From NCBI GenBank assembly GCA_013399855.1, contig VXAY01004104.1, forward strand, positions 1 to 64,000: a stretch of 64,000 bases of DNA, given 5' to 3'. Position 1 is the stretch's first letter; every line of letters begins with the position of its first letter. This DNA is from Oxyruncus cristatus (Eukaryota; Chordata; Aves; Passeriformes; Cotingidae). The position numbers and the translations under genes were made by a program. Of this stretch, positions 21,251-34,700 are shown piece by piece. The notes below the pieces were generated by a model that was given only the letters and a program-made list of their open reading frames with translations, searched no databases and was not told the origin of the DNA.

Positions 21251-23394
21251 TATCTGTTTATCTGTTTATCATTGCTTTTAACACCACACTAAATATCAAC
21301 TCTTTTCTAAATGCTTCCAAACCGTAAAGGTAAGCAGGTAAGATATATTTAAAATGTCAGCAGATGTTATATAAAAATAGGAGAAATTTTGCTTTTGAAT
21401 AAATCAAAGTATTTGAAGAACAGAAAATGAGCTCTTTATGTAAAAAACAAACAAAGAAACAAAAACACAAGAGTGAAGATCTGCTTTAAACCGTAATTTT
21501 GAATGTTGAATTTTTTTACTGGCAGACCAGAAGGAAAAAACATTTATTTGGAGATTTAGCTGACCTTTCACAGTAGATGTTTGTCTATAATTAGAAATAA
21601 TAATACCCCCCCCTAAATTTTACAAAACACTTAGGAAAACTCCAGTTTGTTGATTTCAAAGTTATTTGAGCGATGTAAGAAAGAAAATGGTGTGAAAGAT
21701 TTTCTTCATTACTTTTGAATTACTTCCAAAATGATAGTATGGAAAGAAAATGAATGCTCAAGCAATCTAGCCTATTATAAGGAAGCTCTGTATTCAGAAA
21801 ATAGAATAAAAAATTAATGACAATATATTTTCAGAGCTAGATAATTCTACTGACATATCTTTAGAGGGCTGAGGTTTTTTTCTGTCATGGACCCCACTGT
21901 TTTTAATATTAGTACCTTTTCTTCTTGCTTTTCACTGTCTTTTTTTGTCTGTTTTATTTTGTACTGTAAGATATTTTATTAGATCCTACCTTGCTGTGAC
22001 GTTTTTGGCAATTATGTTAAGATAAATGAAACATCAATAAAACTAAAATCTCCAGAAGGATTTGAACACATTAACATTTAATTTAGTAATTGAAACTTGA
22101 AACTATCACCTTACTTACTTGTCATAATATAAAATTATTTTTACAAGATAAGTAGTGCAGAAAACTGTGTTGCTACACCAAATTCTAAGGGGTGGGTGGG
22201 AAAAACCCATAATCTTAGGGTAAATAGCCTGCATATTTATTTTGTCTATTCAGATTTTCCTGTTTCCCTATGAATGCCCTGGATAGTTCAGCTCTAATCG
22301 CTAGGGAGGTTGCGGCTGAATATTTTTTGCTTTTTTCAGGATTAAAGATAAACTAAAGGGCAAACTTTCAAACTTTCTTCTGTTTTGATTAAAACTTTGC
22401 AAAAATAGGGAAAAAATCTTCTGCACTTTAGTAAAAACAATAGGAAACATGTGGCTATTAACTTCAAAATCTGCAATATGCAGTATTTCATTATTTTTAA
22501 GGTACATATTCTTAAGCCCAAACTAAATCAAGCTGCACTCAAAAGCATTAGCATCGTAAAATATCAAAGCGCTCACTTTATACAAAAGTCAGAATATATT
22601 TCCTGGAAATCAGTTAACTAAATGGGAGATCCATAACTTAAACTCTTGCGTAACTTAAGCAACAAATGCTTGTAGAGTTGTTAGACCTGTATATCTTGAC
22701 TTTTATACTTGATATTAGGCTAATTACTGAGCGCCAATATCATAGATGAAGTGATATTAAGCACCAACGTTTTCTGAGATTGATCTATATCACCCATCAA
22801 ATTTAGCCCTTTCTTTTTTACATTTTTAATACCCTCAATTTAAACAACCATCAAATGGATTGATGATGTGATTTTCAGTTAAAGTATGTGTGGGAAAATA
22901 GGTTCTGACTGAGGACTAGGTGGCCTAATCTAGTGGCTCTTAATAAATTCAGGAAAAGTCTTCTGAGCCACTAGGACACTACATGTTTGTGAATATTGTG
23001 TATGCTTTCTCTAGTCACTTAACACAGGTCGCAAGCATTTTAAATTCAAATTGAAACAACTGTATATCCAAATATGTGGTACACCCTCAGTAAAAAAATG
23101 ACATGGTAAATCTCATATTGGGTTGGTCATTCTCAAACAATTTTTTTTTAAAAATAAGACTACGTATTATAGACTTTTCATCTGACAAATGCATTTATAT
23201 TTACAAAGCAATTTAAATTTTAGAATAAATTGTGAGGGTTTTGAAATATAGGATTATGCACATGCACAAGAGTTAGTTTGTGGAGTTATTGAGGGAAATT
23301 CTGCATTTAGCTATAGCAGTTTACCCACTTGTATCATTATCAATATCAGTGCCAAAAGCACATTTGCATGTCTGCAATAAGGCCTGTCTTGCAC
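21251..23394. other. Unique AT-rich DNA
   Basis: No gene or repeat recognised. A short tandem of the octamer ATCTGTTT-like unit occurs at 21251-21270 and a C8 run at 21606-21613. Confidence 0.5.
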
Positions 23395-23818
23395 ATAAAC
23401 AAAACAAAACAAGGAATTCATTCACCACTTTGCATGGGCAGGCAGGTGTTTGGCCACCTTCAGGAAAGCAGGGCTTCATCACACGGAACACTTACTTGGT
23501 AAGACAAACACTTTAACTCCAAATGTCCCCTCTTCCTTCTTTCCCCAGTTTTATGTGCTGAGCATGATGCCATATGGTATGGAATATTCCTTTGGTCAGC
23601 TGGGTCCTGGCTGTGTCTCCTCCCGACCTTTTGTGCACCTCCCACCTCCTCAGTGGTGGGGTGAGGTGAGAAGCAGAAAAGGCCTGCCTTGGCTCTGTGT
23701 AAGCAGCGCTCAGCAGCGGGTAACACCGCCGTGCTATCGACACTGTTTTGTTCACAAATTCAAAAATCATGAGAGCTGCTGTGAAGAAAATAAACTCTCT
23801 CCCAAAACCAATACAACA
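23395..23818 (-). mobile_element. Truncated solo LTR of an avian ERV
   Basis: The plus strand reads AAGGAATTCATTCACCACTT at 23411, CATATGGTATGGAATATTCC near 23571, TCAGCTGGGTCCTGGCTGTG near 23596, and ends CCCAAAACCAATACAACA at 23801-23818, the reverse complement of a TGTTGTATTGG-type LTR start. It is related to the copies at 8.3 and 9.4 kb through the GAATTCATTCAC word. The LTR 3' third is missing beyond about 23395. Frames of 141, 88 and 85 codons overlapping here on both strands arise from the LTR and are not genes. Confidence 0.75.
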
Positions 23819-26091
23819 TGCAGTTTTATACGGTTGATTGCTAACTCTGCAACCAATACATTAATGCATCTATGAGGAAAAAAATAGGAGTAGTTCTGAG
23901 TAACCCCTCTCTTAAAGACGTCTTCATTCTCTCAGGACAAGTCAAATCTCTTACCCACCAGCAAATATTGACTCATACAGTAGAGCAAATAGCCCTATTT
24001 TTGCCAATTTTGCTGTGTTTTAGTATTAGAAGAGTTCTGTCTGCTTATGATCGATGGGTTTTGTATTTGCTGTCACAACAGTTTTAAGTCTGTTACGTAC
24101 AGAAGGTGAGTTAAAAAAGGAGCTTGTGTTTGTCCATTATTTATGTACATGAAGACCTTAGACTTCCAAGTAATACAAGGTAGGGGGGGAATAAGGAACA
24201 AAGAAGAAAAGAAAAAAGCAGGAAGAGGTATTTTTTCCTGGCCTTATGTAAGTCACTATAAAATTTACAGAGAGCTCAGTGCTGTCTTTGTCCTTATTTT
24301 AAACCTACTGTAAAAAAATGTGATTTGATGCATTAGACAGAGGTTATCACTGTGATATTGTGTTACAGACATTCTAACATAAACCTGCTATAATACCCAC
24401 CTTGCTGCAACACGTAATTACACAGGAGTAAATTCTGGTTCTGTATAGATTAAAACACTTTGATTCTTGAGACTGTTTTCACAATAAACTGAGGTTTATT
24501 TAATAAATTGATGTCAGAATGTCTTTAAGCATACAAGTGAAATGATTTTGACTTTGCAACATGGTCCAGTAAAAAAAAAAAAAGGCAACAACAAAAACAA
24601 ACAACCCCAGCAAAAAAAAAAAAAAAAAAATTATTTCCACCTACTCCTTTTTTTTCCTAACTTGGGAACTTAACCTAGATTTAGAAAAGCACTCTGGCAG
24701 CCAAACCTGAAATTGTCTAGTTCTGAGCTAGACAATTAATATGTGGCAATCCAAACTCCATGCTCCAGTAGCTGCCTAGACATGCTTTATTTAATCTGAA
24801 AGCCATTTGAATACTTCCAAGAGCCTAAGCTGCTATCAAAAACACCCAGGACACATGCAGACATTGAATCCTCATAAAATGGAATAACAGTTGTTTTCCT
24901 TTTTAAAAATAAAAAATGTTACTGTTTATACAGCCCTACTACTAAAACCACTTACTGCAAGAAATAAAAATTCTGTTTAATAAATCCACTCAAGCTTAAG
25001 CAATAGAAACCCACATTTTCCCTGCAGAATGCGTAACCAATCAGCTAGAGAGCATGATGAACAGACGTACAGACAAAAGCAAGAAAAGTATTTAAAAGGA
25101 TTTCTGTTCTTACCAAACCACTCCCAAATTAGGGTTTTAATGGAGAAATTTAAGTGCTTTAATTTAAATATCTACTTCTCTTTGAACCATCAAGTATTTG
25201 TGATAGCTCCATTGTCCTGGCAGACTGGACACAGGAACTTAAGAAGACCCACACCCTGACTGGTGTGCAGGCAGGATATGATTGTGTCTAAAATGACACT
25301 AGGAACATAGTTAAACGGTCAAATCATACTCCAATAGGACATAACATTTGAGAAAGTTTTATCCTATGAATTTGTGGAATTTTTTGACCAGAACTCAGTG
25401 ATTGTATAGAAAAGAATTTTGATCTTTTTAAACACTAAGATTTTCGGTGTTTGAGGGATTTATTTTGCATGAACCTCAATGAGCATTTTCCAAAAACATG
25501 TTTCCATTTCAGATAGTTTATATTATAAAAATGTGTAATAAATAAATTATTACTGTTTATTGTGCATAAATAATAAATACTGCATTATTTGGAACCTAAA
25601 TCAACATTGTTGCATTATTAAAAGGTCATCAAAAAGGTATATTATGAAACACATTTTAAATGCTGTTTGGCATTTAACACAGTGCTTTTAGATGTGCTTT
25701 TAAGTGTACAATGGATTTGTTCTTAAAGCATCTCATGCAAATGGAGTTGTAAAACACAGGAAAATGTTTCAAAGAGTGTCAAATGAAGCTCAGCAAGATT
25801 TGTAGCTCAATTTTACATGAACAGATTATCAAATCTAGATTTGCTACATTTACAGATAAATCAAATGTGAGATGAAAACATATAACTTCAGTGCAGTTTT
25901 TAAACACTGACAAATATGAATCAAAATGTAACAGCAAATTACTACAGAGACTGATAAAACCCATGGTATTTCTCTATTACTTAGTTTTCTGGGTGACCTC
26001 TCTGACAGTACAGGTTAATTGCTGTTGATGATACAGAGCTTGTTTATTTCATATTCAAACTACTTATGAAGACCTCTTCTACTTTTTTCCC
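23819..26091. other. Unique AT-rich DNA with A-rich tracts
   Basis: No gene recognised. Contains an A/C-rich tract at 24571-24632. The interval 25500-25760 is rich in AATAAT/TTATTA words and includes ATGCAAAT near 25735, resembling vertebrate conserved non-coding sequence in texture only. Confidence 0.45.
24571..24632. repeat. A/C-rich low-complexity tract
   Basis: Two poly(A) runs of about 13 and 19 bases separated by CAACAACAAAAACAAACAAC-type sequence. It is one of several such tracts in the right-hand part of the window. Confidence 0.85.
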
Positions 26092-26197
26092 CATTTCATA
26101 GAGTCGTGGAATCATAGAATGGTTTGGATTGGAATGAATCTTTAAAGACCATCTTGTCCAATCACCCTGCACTGACAGGAACATCTTCAACTAGATC
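26092..26197 (-). mobile_element. CR1 LINE 3' end
   Basis: Begins CATAGAGTCGTGGAATCATAG on the plus strand, then ATGGTTTGGATTGGAA and CTTTAAAGACCATCTTGTCC, the reverse complement of a CR1 tail. Only about 105 bases remain before a second CR1 tail of another subfamily starts. Confidence 0.85.
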
Positions 26198-26275
26198 ACA
26201 GAATCACAAAATAGTTAAAGTTGGAAGGGACATCCAGTTAGTCATCTAGTCCAACACACTTCTTAGAGCAAGTGA
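26198..26275 (-). mobile_element. Second CR1 LINE 3' end, abutting the first
   Basis: CACAGAATCACAAAATAGTT followed by AAAGTTGGAAGGGACATCC and TCATCTAGTCCAACACAC is again a CR1 tail in minus orientation, but with the CACAGAATCAC form of the octamer. It adjoins the preceding tail without a spacer, so one CR1 may have used the other as its target or integrated at its truncated 5' end. Confidence 0.75.
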
Positions 26276-27367
26276 TATTATGAATCTATATTATGAGAAA
26301 GTATCATCATTAGCAGTATAATCACAGTATTGGTACTATATATTAAAAACATTTCTGTTTCTGAGTAAATATTACAGAAATATGGGGTTATGAGGCTTTT
26401 TTTCAGAATCCATACCCATTTTTATACCAATTACTTATCTTTTTCCATATAGTTGCTTATTGTTCCTATTAAACAGAGTTTACTTTCTTATATGGGATTT
26501 ATGTGTCCTCCTTAAGTCTGACTGACTGTTAGACTGTCAGTTTCGTTTAAGGGGTAGAGTGTTTGTGTCTAAGAGACTATTTAAAATTGTGCTAATAAAC
26601 ATCAGAAATGAACAAATGCATGTGACTAACCTGTTGGTCTCTAAAGCTGATAGGAACATTTATTATCTTGAAACTCTATCCTTTTTTAGATTACAGGGGA
26701 AAAAAAGCTAATATAACGGAAATGAAAAAAGTCTCAACTAATTTAGAACAGTCCTGAAATACCAGACTTAAACTGTGTGTCAGTCCAAGTACTCTGCTGA
26801 ACATTTCCCATGCATTTTATACTACTGCATTTTCAAATTTTTAAAGGCCCTACTGTTAATCCATGTTAACCTACCTGCTTAACAAATTGTCAATATTGTA
26901 TTAATTGGAGTGATTTTTTGATCATAGACATTTCCTTAATTTAACCTTGTATGAACATCCTATCTGACCTGCAGAACATAGCAGGTCAAGTTCTATCTGA
27001 GTTAGAGGGTAATGTCCTGAGAACAAATTGATTGCAAAGTTTCATACACATTTATGATGTAAACCAGCAACTTAATATCAATGTAAATGATTCTATGAAA
27101 TTACAAATATCTCTCAGGGAATAATGTGTACTTTTATTTTTCATTGATTTAATATTATCTGGGCAACATGCTACTTTAGGATTAGATGGTTTAATGAAAC
27201 TGTTACAAAAATATGCATCTTGCTTTCTAGGAGAATCTGGTGAGAAGTTTCATGATTTACTGATATCAGCTAATATCATAAAAAATGCTTCTAGACACCA
27301 ACTACTTTATACCTTTCAGCAGAAGTTGTAATACTTACCAGAAGAATTTTTGGTTCAAAAATATAGG
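26276..27367. other. Unique AT-rich DNA
   Basis: No gene or repeat recognised. Confidence 0.5.
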
Positions 27368-27797
27368 TGTCCTGGTTTCATCCAGAACAGGGTTATTTTT
27401 TGCAGTAGCTGTGAGGGGGCATGGCCAAAACCCATATGTTGTTCTATACCACCTCATTGTCAGCTGCAGGGGGAAAGGACTCTCACTTCTGAGGAGAAGG
27501 GTGTTCCTTCTGGTGGAGAAATGTGTCAAGTGGAATGGTCCTATATTGTTTATTGCAGGGGGGAGGGGAGAGGGGTGGGTGTTCTATGTAAATAATTTCT
27601 TCATGTTATACCTTTTTTAATTAATATTGTTGCTGTTACTTTTTGTTTTCTTATCTCATTGCTACTTCAGGCAAACCATTCTTATCTCAACCCATGATCT
27701 TTGCCTTTCCTGCTTCCAGTTGGAGGGGAAAGAGAAGAGAGGGGATGTGGTTTTAGAGGGTATATTAAATTGGAGATACCATTACTAAAACAAAATA
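27368..27797 (+). mobile_element. Complete solo LTR with 5-bp target duplication
   Basis: Starts TGTCCTGGTTTCATCCAGAA at 27368, with GGGTTATTTTTTGCAGTAGC and GGGGGCATGGCCAAAACCC blocks after it, a GTTTATTGCAGGGGGGAGG block near 27547, a TTATCTCAACCCATGATCTT block near 27682, CCAGTTGGAGGGGAAAGAG near 27717, and the terminal TAAAACAAAATA at 27786-27797. The flanks ATAGG (27363-27367) and ATAGG (27798-27802) are identical, a 5-bp target-site duplication as expected for ERVL-like insertions. The canonical final CA is mutated to TA. It has no internal sequence, so it is a solo LTR. Frames of 111, 81 and 64 codons over it are by-products. Confidence 0.85.
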
Positions 27798-27802
27798 ATA
27801 GG

Positions 27803-28399
27803 AAAGGGAGTACATCACTCAGACAGTTCCTTTTAGAGTGTCTTATTTAAAGTATTAGAATGAAAAATCTGTCTTATTTTAACCAGTTATATATCCTCTT
27901 GTGCATTGCACTGAAATCAAAACTCTTTTAATGTTGTGTAATTTATACCTAGATTACTAAATTAGTCACCTAATTTAGATGTTCCTGTGCCTACAAAATA
28001 TGTGCTTTGACTGTATAGGCAGTGGAAAGTGTTAAGGACTTCTGATGGCCTTCTGAGGACAATTTGGAATGTGAATATTTTTCCATTCATTGAATAAGAA
28101 AACTAGACATTTCTGTGCAAAGTTTAAATGCTTGTGCAGATTCAGTGAGGAACCAAATAGAAATGGCCTGGGGGAATATCTGACTGAGTGTATGTTCTAT
28201 GAGTCACATCTGATTATACAGTCAGCTAGGGCTTTAGAATTCAGAACATTTGCAAGTAATGTCTAATACATACCCTTTTTTCCTCCCTGCCCCAATGGTC
28301 AAAACAGTTCTCAGAAATAAGTAGCAAATTTGGATTAAAAGTTCCTTTCTTCCAGAGGGGGTATGGATCAATTCTGCTTTATTTTACAGAGGTTCTTCA
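27803..28399. other. Unique DNA
   Basis: No gene or repeat recognised. Confidence 0.45.
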
Positions 28400-28770
28400 A
28401 ATGTTAGACTGTGTGATACCAAAGGACTTGACAATCTTCAGCCTTAAATTCAAGCTAAGCTACAAAGGAGAGAGTGTAACTCTAAAATTTTGGAAGTCAA
28501 GCAAACAATGTAGGAGGTTGTCTTGCCTAAGCTTGGATATTCATCTAGAACTTAGGTGGAAAAGTGTATGAAACTTGGAAGCAAAGACGGACAACATTGG
28601 AGGACTGCAGAGATTCTGTTCACCACTGTAGGGCGAAAATTTGTGCAGCCCAATTTCGACTGTTTAAAATATGTTCCTTATTTGACAGGAGAGGGGTATT
28701 CTGTATTTTATCATCAGCCAAGTGTTTTAGTACTATGCTTTATGGCTATATCTATTTAAAAAAAATATAT
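28400..28770 (+). mobile_element. CR1 LINE ORF2 fragment (endonuclease to reverse transcriptase linker)
   Basis: In the frame from 28564 the sequence reads MYETWKQRRTTLEDCRDSVH, then HCRAKICAAQFRLFK, the conserved linker of CR1 ORF2 in which a Y-x-x-W-K-x-G step is followed by E-x-Y-R-D and C-R-x-K-I-R-x-A-K. Just upstream, broken frames give CRRLSCLSLDIHLELRWK, matching the preceding R-R-P-x-W-L-x-x-E-L-L-x-x-L-R-x-K part. Both ends of the element are missing. The two overlapping open frames of 67 and 88 codons belong to this relic. Strongly decayed and therefore old. Confidence 0.65.
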
Positions 28771-31700
28771 CACAATACATTTACTGTCCTTAAGGTGAAT
28801 TGGCATAGTTCATCTTGCAACCTAGGCTAGATAGTTTAGACAGCTAACCTATTTTTGAACCAAAAACTGAATACCCAAGATCTGTTTGTAAGAATACTCA
28901 CTCACACAGGACACAACGATTCCTGAGACTTTGTTAGTAGTTAACATTGCTGACCTTGTGCCAGTGGTTGTACCAAGTTGTAACCTTGCTAAATTTAATA
29001 CAATGCATGTGTTCTATCTAGTCTACATTATCTTACCATTGAAATCCTTAAATAAGTAATTTTTCTTTCATATAAGGTTTTTAGACTTTTATGGTGCTAT
29101 TTTTGTTTATTTGCTTGTGTTTTGTTTTCTATCCTGTTACCCCCTAAGCCTCTTAATTGCATCTCTCATCTGCAGCACATTTTAAAAAAAGTATGTTTCT
29201 TAATAGTAAAGTTATATTAACTACCTCAATTCTTTCAGGTTTTGTCATCTTAAAATTAAGCTGTCCTTTTGCTCATACCTGTTTTCAGAAACAGTTCAGA
29301 AGGTATAAGAGTACATGTGTAACTCTGAGAATAGTACTTCAGTCAGAATTCTACTGGAGAGATAAGTTCTACAAAGTTCTGCACAGCTTCACAGGTTCAT
29401 CCCACTTTCTTTGCAATTTTCATTAAAAAGTAGGCATGGAGATAGTCAGGAAAAAGCCAATCCAATGACTCTCTAACGAAAATGCAGGTGTCCATCAACT
29501 GTATCTGCTAAATGCAAAGTTAATGTAATTTGAAACTATAATAAAAACTGACACACACTTATATATTTGGTAGAATAAGTATAAAAGCTTTGTTTTGATT
29601 CTTTGTTAATATTTCAAAATAAGACAATATACTCAAGAACTAGAAAACAACCTCTTATAATTAATAATATTTTAAAAGGAGCACCAGAAACCCCTCACAA
29701 CTCCATAATGATTTACCAATTGTATAAGCTTAGTTAAATAATGTGGCAGGTAGAATTCTGAAATTTGAAATTTGCAGCTGGTTACTTTGAGTTTAGATTT
29801 TGAGAAAGTGACTTTGAAAATAATTTATTCTTCTAAGCAGTAACACGGAATAAAGTTGTATTTTGATGTAATGAAGATGGTAAAACAATGTATGTGTTGA
29901 TCAGTAGAGTATCTGACCTGATTTTAACTCATAATTCTCAGTGTTGCTGATTACTTATATACTAAAAATGTATGAGTAATATACTACTTTCCTATTTGTT
30001 TGTTTAGTATTAAAAGCAATGGAGGTACCAGAAAATACTGTTGTATGCATGAAATTAGAGACATTTTATTTATATAACAAGTTAAAAGATTTAAAAAAAA
30101 AAAAGTTAGGGCTGTTTTCATTGAAAATTGTTATCTAGGAGTTGTCCTTAGCTGCTTTCTTGTTTATCTGTGGAAACCTTTCACAAGAATTTAATTGTTC
30201 TTATAACTGAGGAAATTGGTCTAACAAATCATAGACCTTAAAAGTAAGATTCAAGAATCTTATTCAATAAGATTCTATTTATCCTAGAAAACAAAATAGT
30301 TTTTAGGTCCCAAGTATATTTTTACTTGCTGTATGGAGATATATAGGGAAAGAGGAAATCGAGGAAAAGCCACAGAGCCCCAAGCAATTTATTGGAAGTA
30401 ACATCTTTTTCTAAACAAAACAAGTCTTCAATAGTCTTCAATAATGTAATTTGATCTTTTGACTTCCTCAAATTTGAACTTCATTTGAATAGACATAATA
30501 TCACTCATTATTTTAAAGAATTTTTTAGTTGATTACTACTGGTGACACTACTGAATAGTATTAAAGATTACTGCTTTAAATAATATCATTACTACTCTTC
30601 TGTTCTGCTTAAAAAATTTTTACCTCTACATTTAAGCTACATTTACACATCCAAAAAAAACCCAAAAAACAACCCAACATTTTAGCTGTCTGGTTTCATG
30701 CTGAGGAGCCTGGTAGGATGATGGGAGCCCACAGGGTGCATGTTCCACTGTGCGTTTTTTGGAAGGAATTCCTTGATTAAGATACCACCTAAACTCTCTC
30801 TGGTATTTTTCTTAGAAACGTTAAGCTGAAGCCCCATACAGAGTCAAGGTATGAAACCCAGCTCTAATTTCTCTGTGCTGCTGGATGGTGAGCTCTCCCA
30901 CTAGACCAGTGACAGTGCTTAGCAGTCGCTTGGAAAAGTGCTGGTTAGCACACACAAAATCATGTCAGGGAGCCTGATCAGGGCCAATATCTGAGCCCAG
31001 TTTGTGGACTGGTTTTATTGCAACCTTCCTACAGACACTCGGTCCTATGCTGGAAACAAAGAAATATTCTGTACACACTTGGGAAAAGAAAAATTTATGT
31101 CAGAACTGCCAATTCACCTGAGTATCTGCAACTGTTACCTTGTCTTTTTCCCTCCAATCCCATTCAAAAGGAGGCAGGCATCCTGCTTCTTATCACACAA
31201 TAGCTCTAGCATTTCTGAAAGAAGAGACTTATTTGCTTCAAGGTAATTGGCATGTTTATTGAAATCAAACCTAGATATCCTCTGAGATTATTTTAAACAT
31301 CAAGTTTCTGCATATAGGTAAATGGTACTGTAATGGTTGAGAGTACTGTCTTTTTGTTTTCTGATAATAAAGGTTATTTATAACTTTTAAGAACACTTAA
31401 TTGAAAAAAAAAATTAAGACAGTGAAAAGGTCTGTTAGAATGTGGCAGTTTCTCTTGCACAGGTAAATATGTATATGCAATAACCTTTTCTTATTGTTTT
31501 AAAACACTTTCCTTACCTGGAATTTTAAGCTTTTCAGAACCCTCCGCTAGTCTGTATCTAATAATGGCAGACTCATACAAAAATACAAGCAACAACAAAA
31601 TAAAACAACAGAAAAACACATTTAAACTCAGCAGAATTCCCTTGTGATAAATCCATACCAGAAGTTTTTCCAAAATTATTTTTGAGGAGTAGGTTCATGC

Positions 31701-34700
31701 TTTGACTCCAGGAATTCTTACATATGCAGAGATTGAAATTCACTATGAATACTGAACTAACGGAAAATTCATGGATGGCATTACTCCATCAAACCTTCAA
31801 AAGACTGAAAATTAATTGATTTCATATATGTTGTTTCAGTGTGCAGACATGATACTTATTATTATGCACTAAAAGCAAGCTGGAAATTTCTCATTAATGT
31901 TTCTTTCTCTAAGAACATTTCAGTTAAAAAGTTAAGCCAGGCTCCTTTCCTTAGCACTATAAGTCCACAGGATAATTCTGCTGAGAAGGAACCTTGGGAG
32001 GTTTCTGTCTTGCCATTTGAACTCCTCCAAAGACGAAAACTAGTAATTGTTTATAACTTTTCTACTATCAGTTGGTCATTTTAGAGAGAGAGATGAATCA
32101 TCCCATTTGAATATTAGTGTCAGAATGTTGATGTATGAAAGAAAGTTATTCCTTGTTAGTTCAGGCAGGTCATTATTATCCATTTCTATATCTGCTACTA
32201 GATGAGCTTCAGTGAAGGTTCTGTAGCTGCAGTTAATGTGCTCTGTGAATGCCAATGTCTGCTTGATCTTGAAGGTTGCCACTGGGTACAATTAATGTCA
32301 GAAATATTTTACATACATCTCCATGACAACCATTCGCCTTAAATAGACTCTTATTTCTTAGTTGTTCAGCTTTACCTGAATATGTTTTAGTTTCAAAATA
32401 ATACATCACATACCTATTTTCTTTCTGTAGTGAATTACAGCACAAAAGCAAGTCACTCAATAAATAGAATGCAGTATCCTCTTGGCTAACTGCTTTGTTA
32501 TTATAAGAGAAAAAGTGTTGTTTGTTTACTTCATACCCACGCAAGAAAACAGATTAAAAATTCTGAGGTTTTTCTGGAATTTGTCACACTTAAATAGATA
32601 TCTATATTTGAAATAGTTATCATAGACTCCCCTTATGCTCAAGGGAGAGAGGAAATACACATACCTAGGGTGAAATTCATCTGGTCTGTTACAAATGTCA
32701 GTGTTACAGGGAGAAGACTATCATGCTTTTTTAAAGCTCAGCATTTAGGGATGTGGACTGAGATGATGCTGATATGTAAATATCTTCATAGAGAGAATCT
32801 ACACACTGCCAGATGAAAACTGAAATGTCTGAAACAACTGCAAAATGCTGCTAGTTTTTTTTTTTCCTTTGAAGAAAAGTAAAAACTCAGCATCATAAAA
32901 AAAAAAAATACAGCTTTACCTGCTGTTGGTTGCTTAAACCTAAGTTAAAGGAAAAAATATATAATGCATACATTGAGTTAAACAGGAGTGAAGGAAAGCT
33001 TGACAAGTGAACTTAAATCTGAATGCTCTGTGCTGATACAGTATGTTTTATTCCTTATGCACTCCAGTGGTAGAAAATAGCCTAGCTGCCTCAATATTGA
33101 TCTCAGAGGGTAAAACAGGAGAATAAATAAAAATGTACTGTACGAATTTATAGGTGCATGCAACTGCAACCTAAATTGAAGCCAATTCAAATATACCTTT
33201 GCCTATATATAAACTGGTCTGGCATTACCTTTAAGGAATTCCTTCATGGTCAAATCTGCTTGTAACCCCAATGTAGGCCTGGCACGCTGAGCAGGAGACA
33301 ATATTCAGGTGAACTGCCTGCTGTGTCTTGAAGCATTTTAAAGTGCAGACAGGTTTTGATATTCTGTGACTGGTATAGTCAGATCCATTAGTATCACTTA
33401 ATTTGACGACACATCATGAACTTGTATGGACACATAAGATATTTCCACTGATATCACCTATGGTTAAAGCAGATGAAATTTGCAAATCACTCCTAGAAAA
33501 GCAGTCTAGATGTGAGCAGCCAAGTGCTTTTAGCTGACCACACTCAAAATTTATGTCAAGATGAGCCAGCAAAATTAAGAAAGTACACTACATCATGTTA
33601 TTTTATTGATAGAATCATACAATATTACAGATTTAAAAAATATTTTTTATTAGCAAGAATTGATTTTATGGAATGCAAAGAGTTTGTTGGGAAAAGAAAA
33701 CATCTGTGTGGAAACAAAGAATAAGAAAAAAATCATAAATCAGCAACAGAAGCTATTTCTAATGAAGGGTGAGAGGAAACAAGAAAGAGGGAGAGGATTC
33801 AAATGCTTGATGTGTTTGGTATATTGAAAAGTAGGTTTTTTTCTTCTTTACTGTCTTAAAAGTATCCATGTATAATTTCTTTGAAGAAAAAGTCAGTTAT
33901 CTTCACACAAAGTAAGGAACGAATTATGTCAAGTGTCTATGATGGGAAACAGGACATTTTAAGAGATTGACACATTCTTTTAAAAATATTATCAGATGAC
34001 TAGGCCATTTACAGTTGTTAAGGAACTGGTCTTACAGTTGTGTTAGTGGCATTCTTTTGTGAACTGATAAAAATAATTGGTGGGAGCTTTTAAATTAGCA
34101 TCAATTCATAGACTAAAACAAAGGCCTCAATATTTTTATAACTTTCTACAGGCTCATCTCACTTGTTTATACGAATATCCCAAATATATAACGTGCATCA
34201 ACTACTTGAAAAAAATAGAAAATACGTACTTTAGAGAGATGAAGACGCACTTCCATTTTACCAGTGACATCACTGTTATTTAAAGTTCTTTGTGTTATAT
34301 ATTGCTTTGTATGATAACCTATGCTAATTTATTGAAGTGCATTTGAGCTATGCTTAGCAATATTTCCTATCCACTTGTATTCTTGAAACAAACATCCTTA
34401 GAATTAACCCGACATGTGAGGGGAACAAACAAATAACAGCAAAAACCCATCCAACAGTCTTTTGAGAAACTAATCCACTAGACTGAAGATATTGAGAGAA
34501 AGAGAGATCAGTTTTGATAGAAGGAGAACTACCTGAAACTGTCAGTATCTATCAAAAATATTTAAAAAATAAAAATATAGAAAAAACTTGTTGACTGAAG
34601 AAACTGCAAAAGATATGAAAGCAACATGGCTCAAACAAAAGGGAACTTGAGCCTTTATTTGGATGACATAACTGGAAGAAGTTACTATTTTTAGTCAATT

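Noticed and set aside
23450..23875. Plus-strand open frame of 141 codons
   Set aside because: It lies over the reverse complement of an ERV LTR and has no protein family match.
27285..27620. Plus-strand open frame of 111 codons
   Set aside because: Runs from unique DNA into a solo LTR; no conserved domain.
30880..30950. tRNA-like stretch
   Set aside because: Some words recall a tRNA, but no acceptor stem or complete A and B boxes could be paired.
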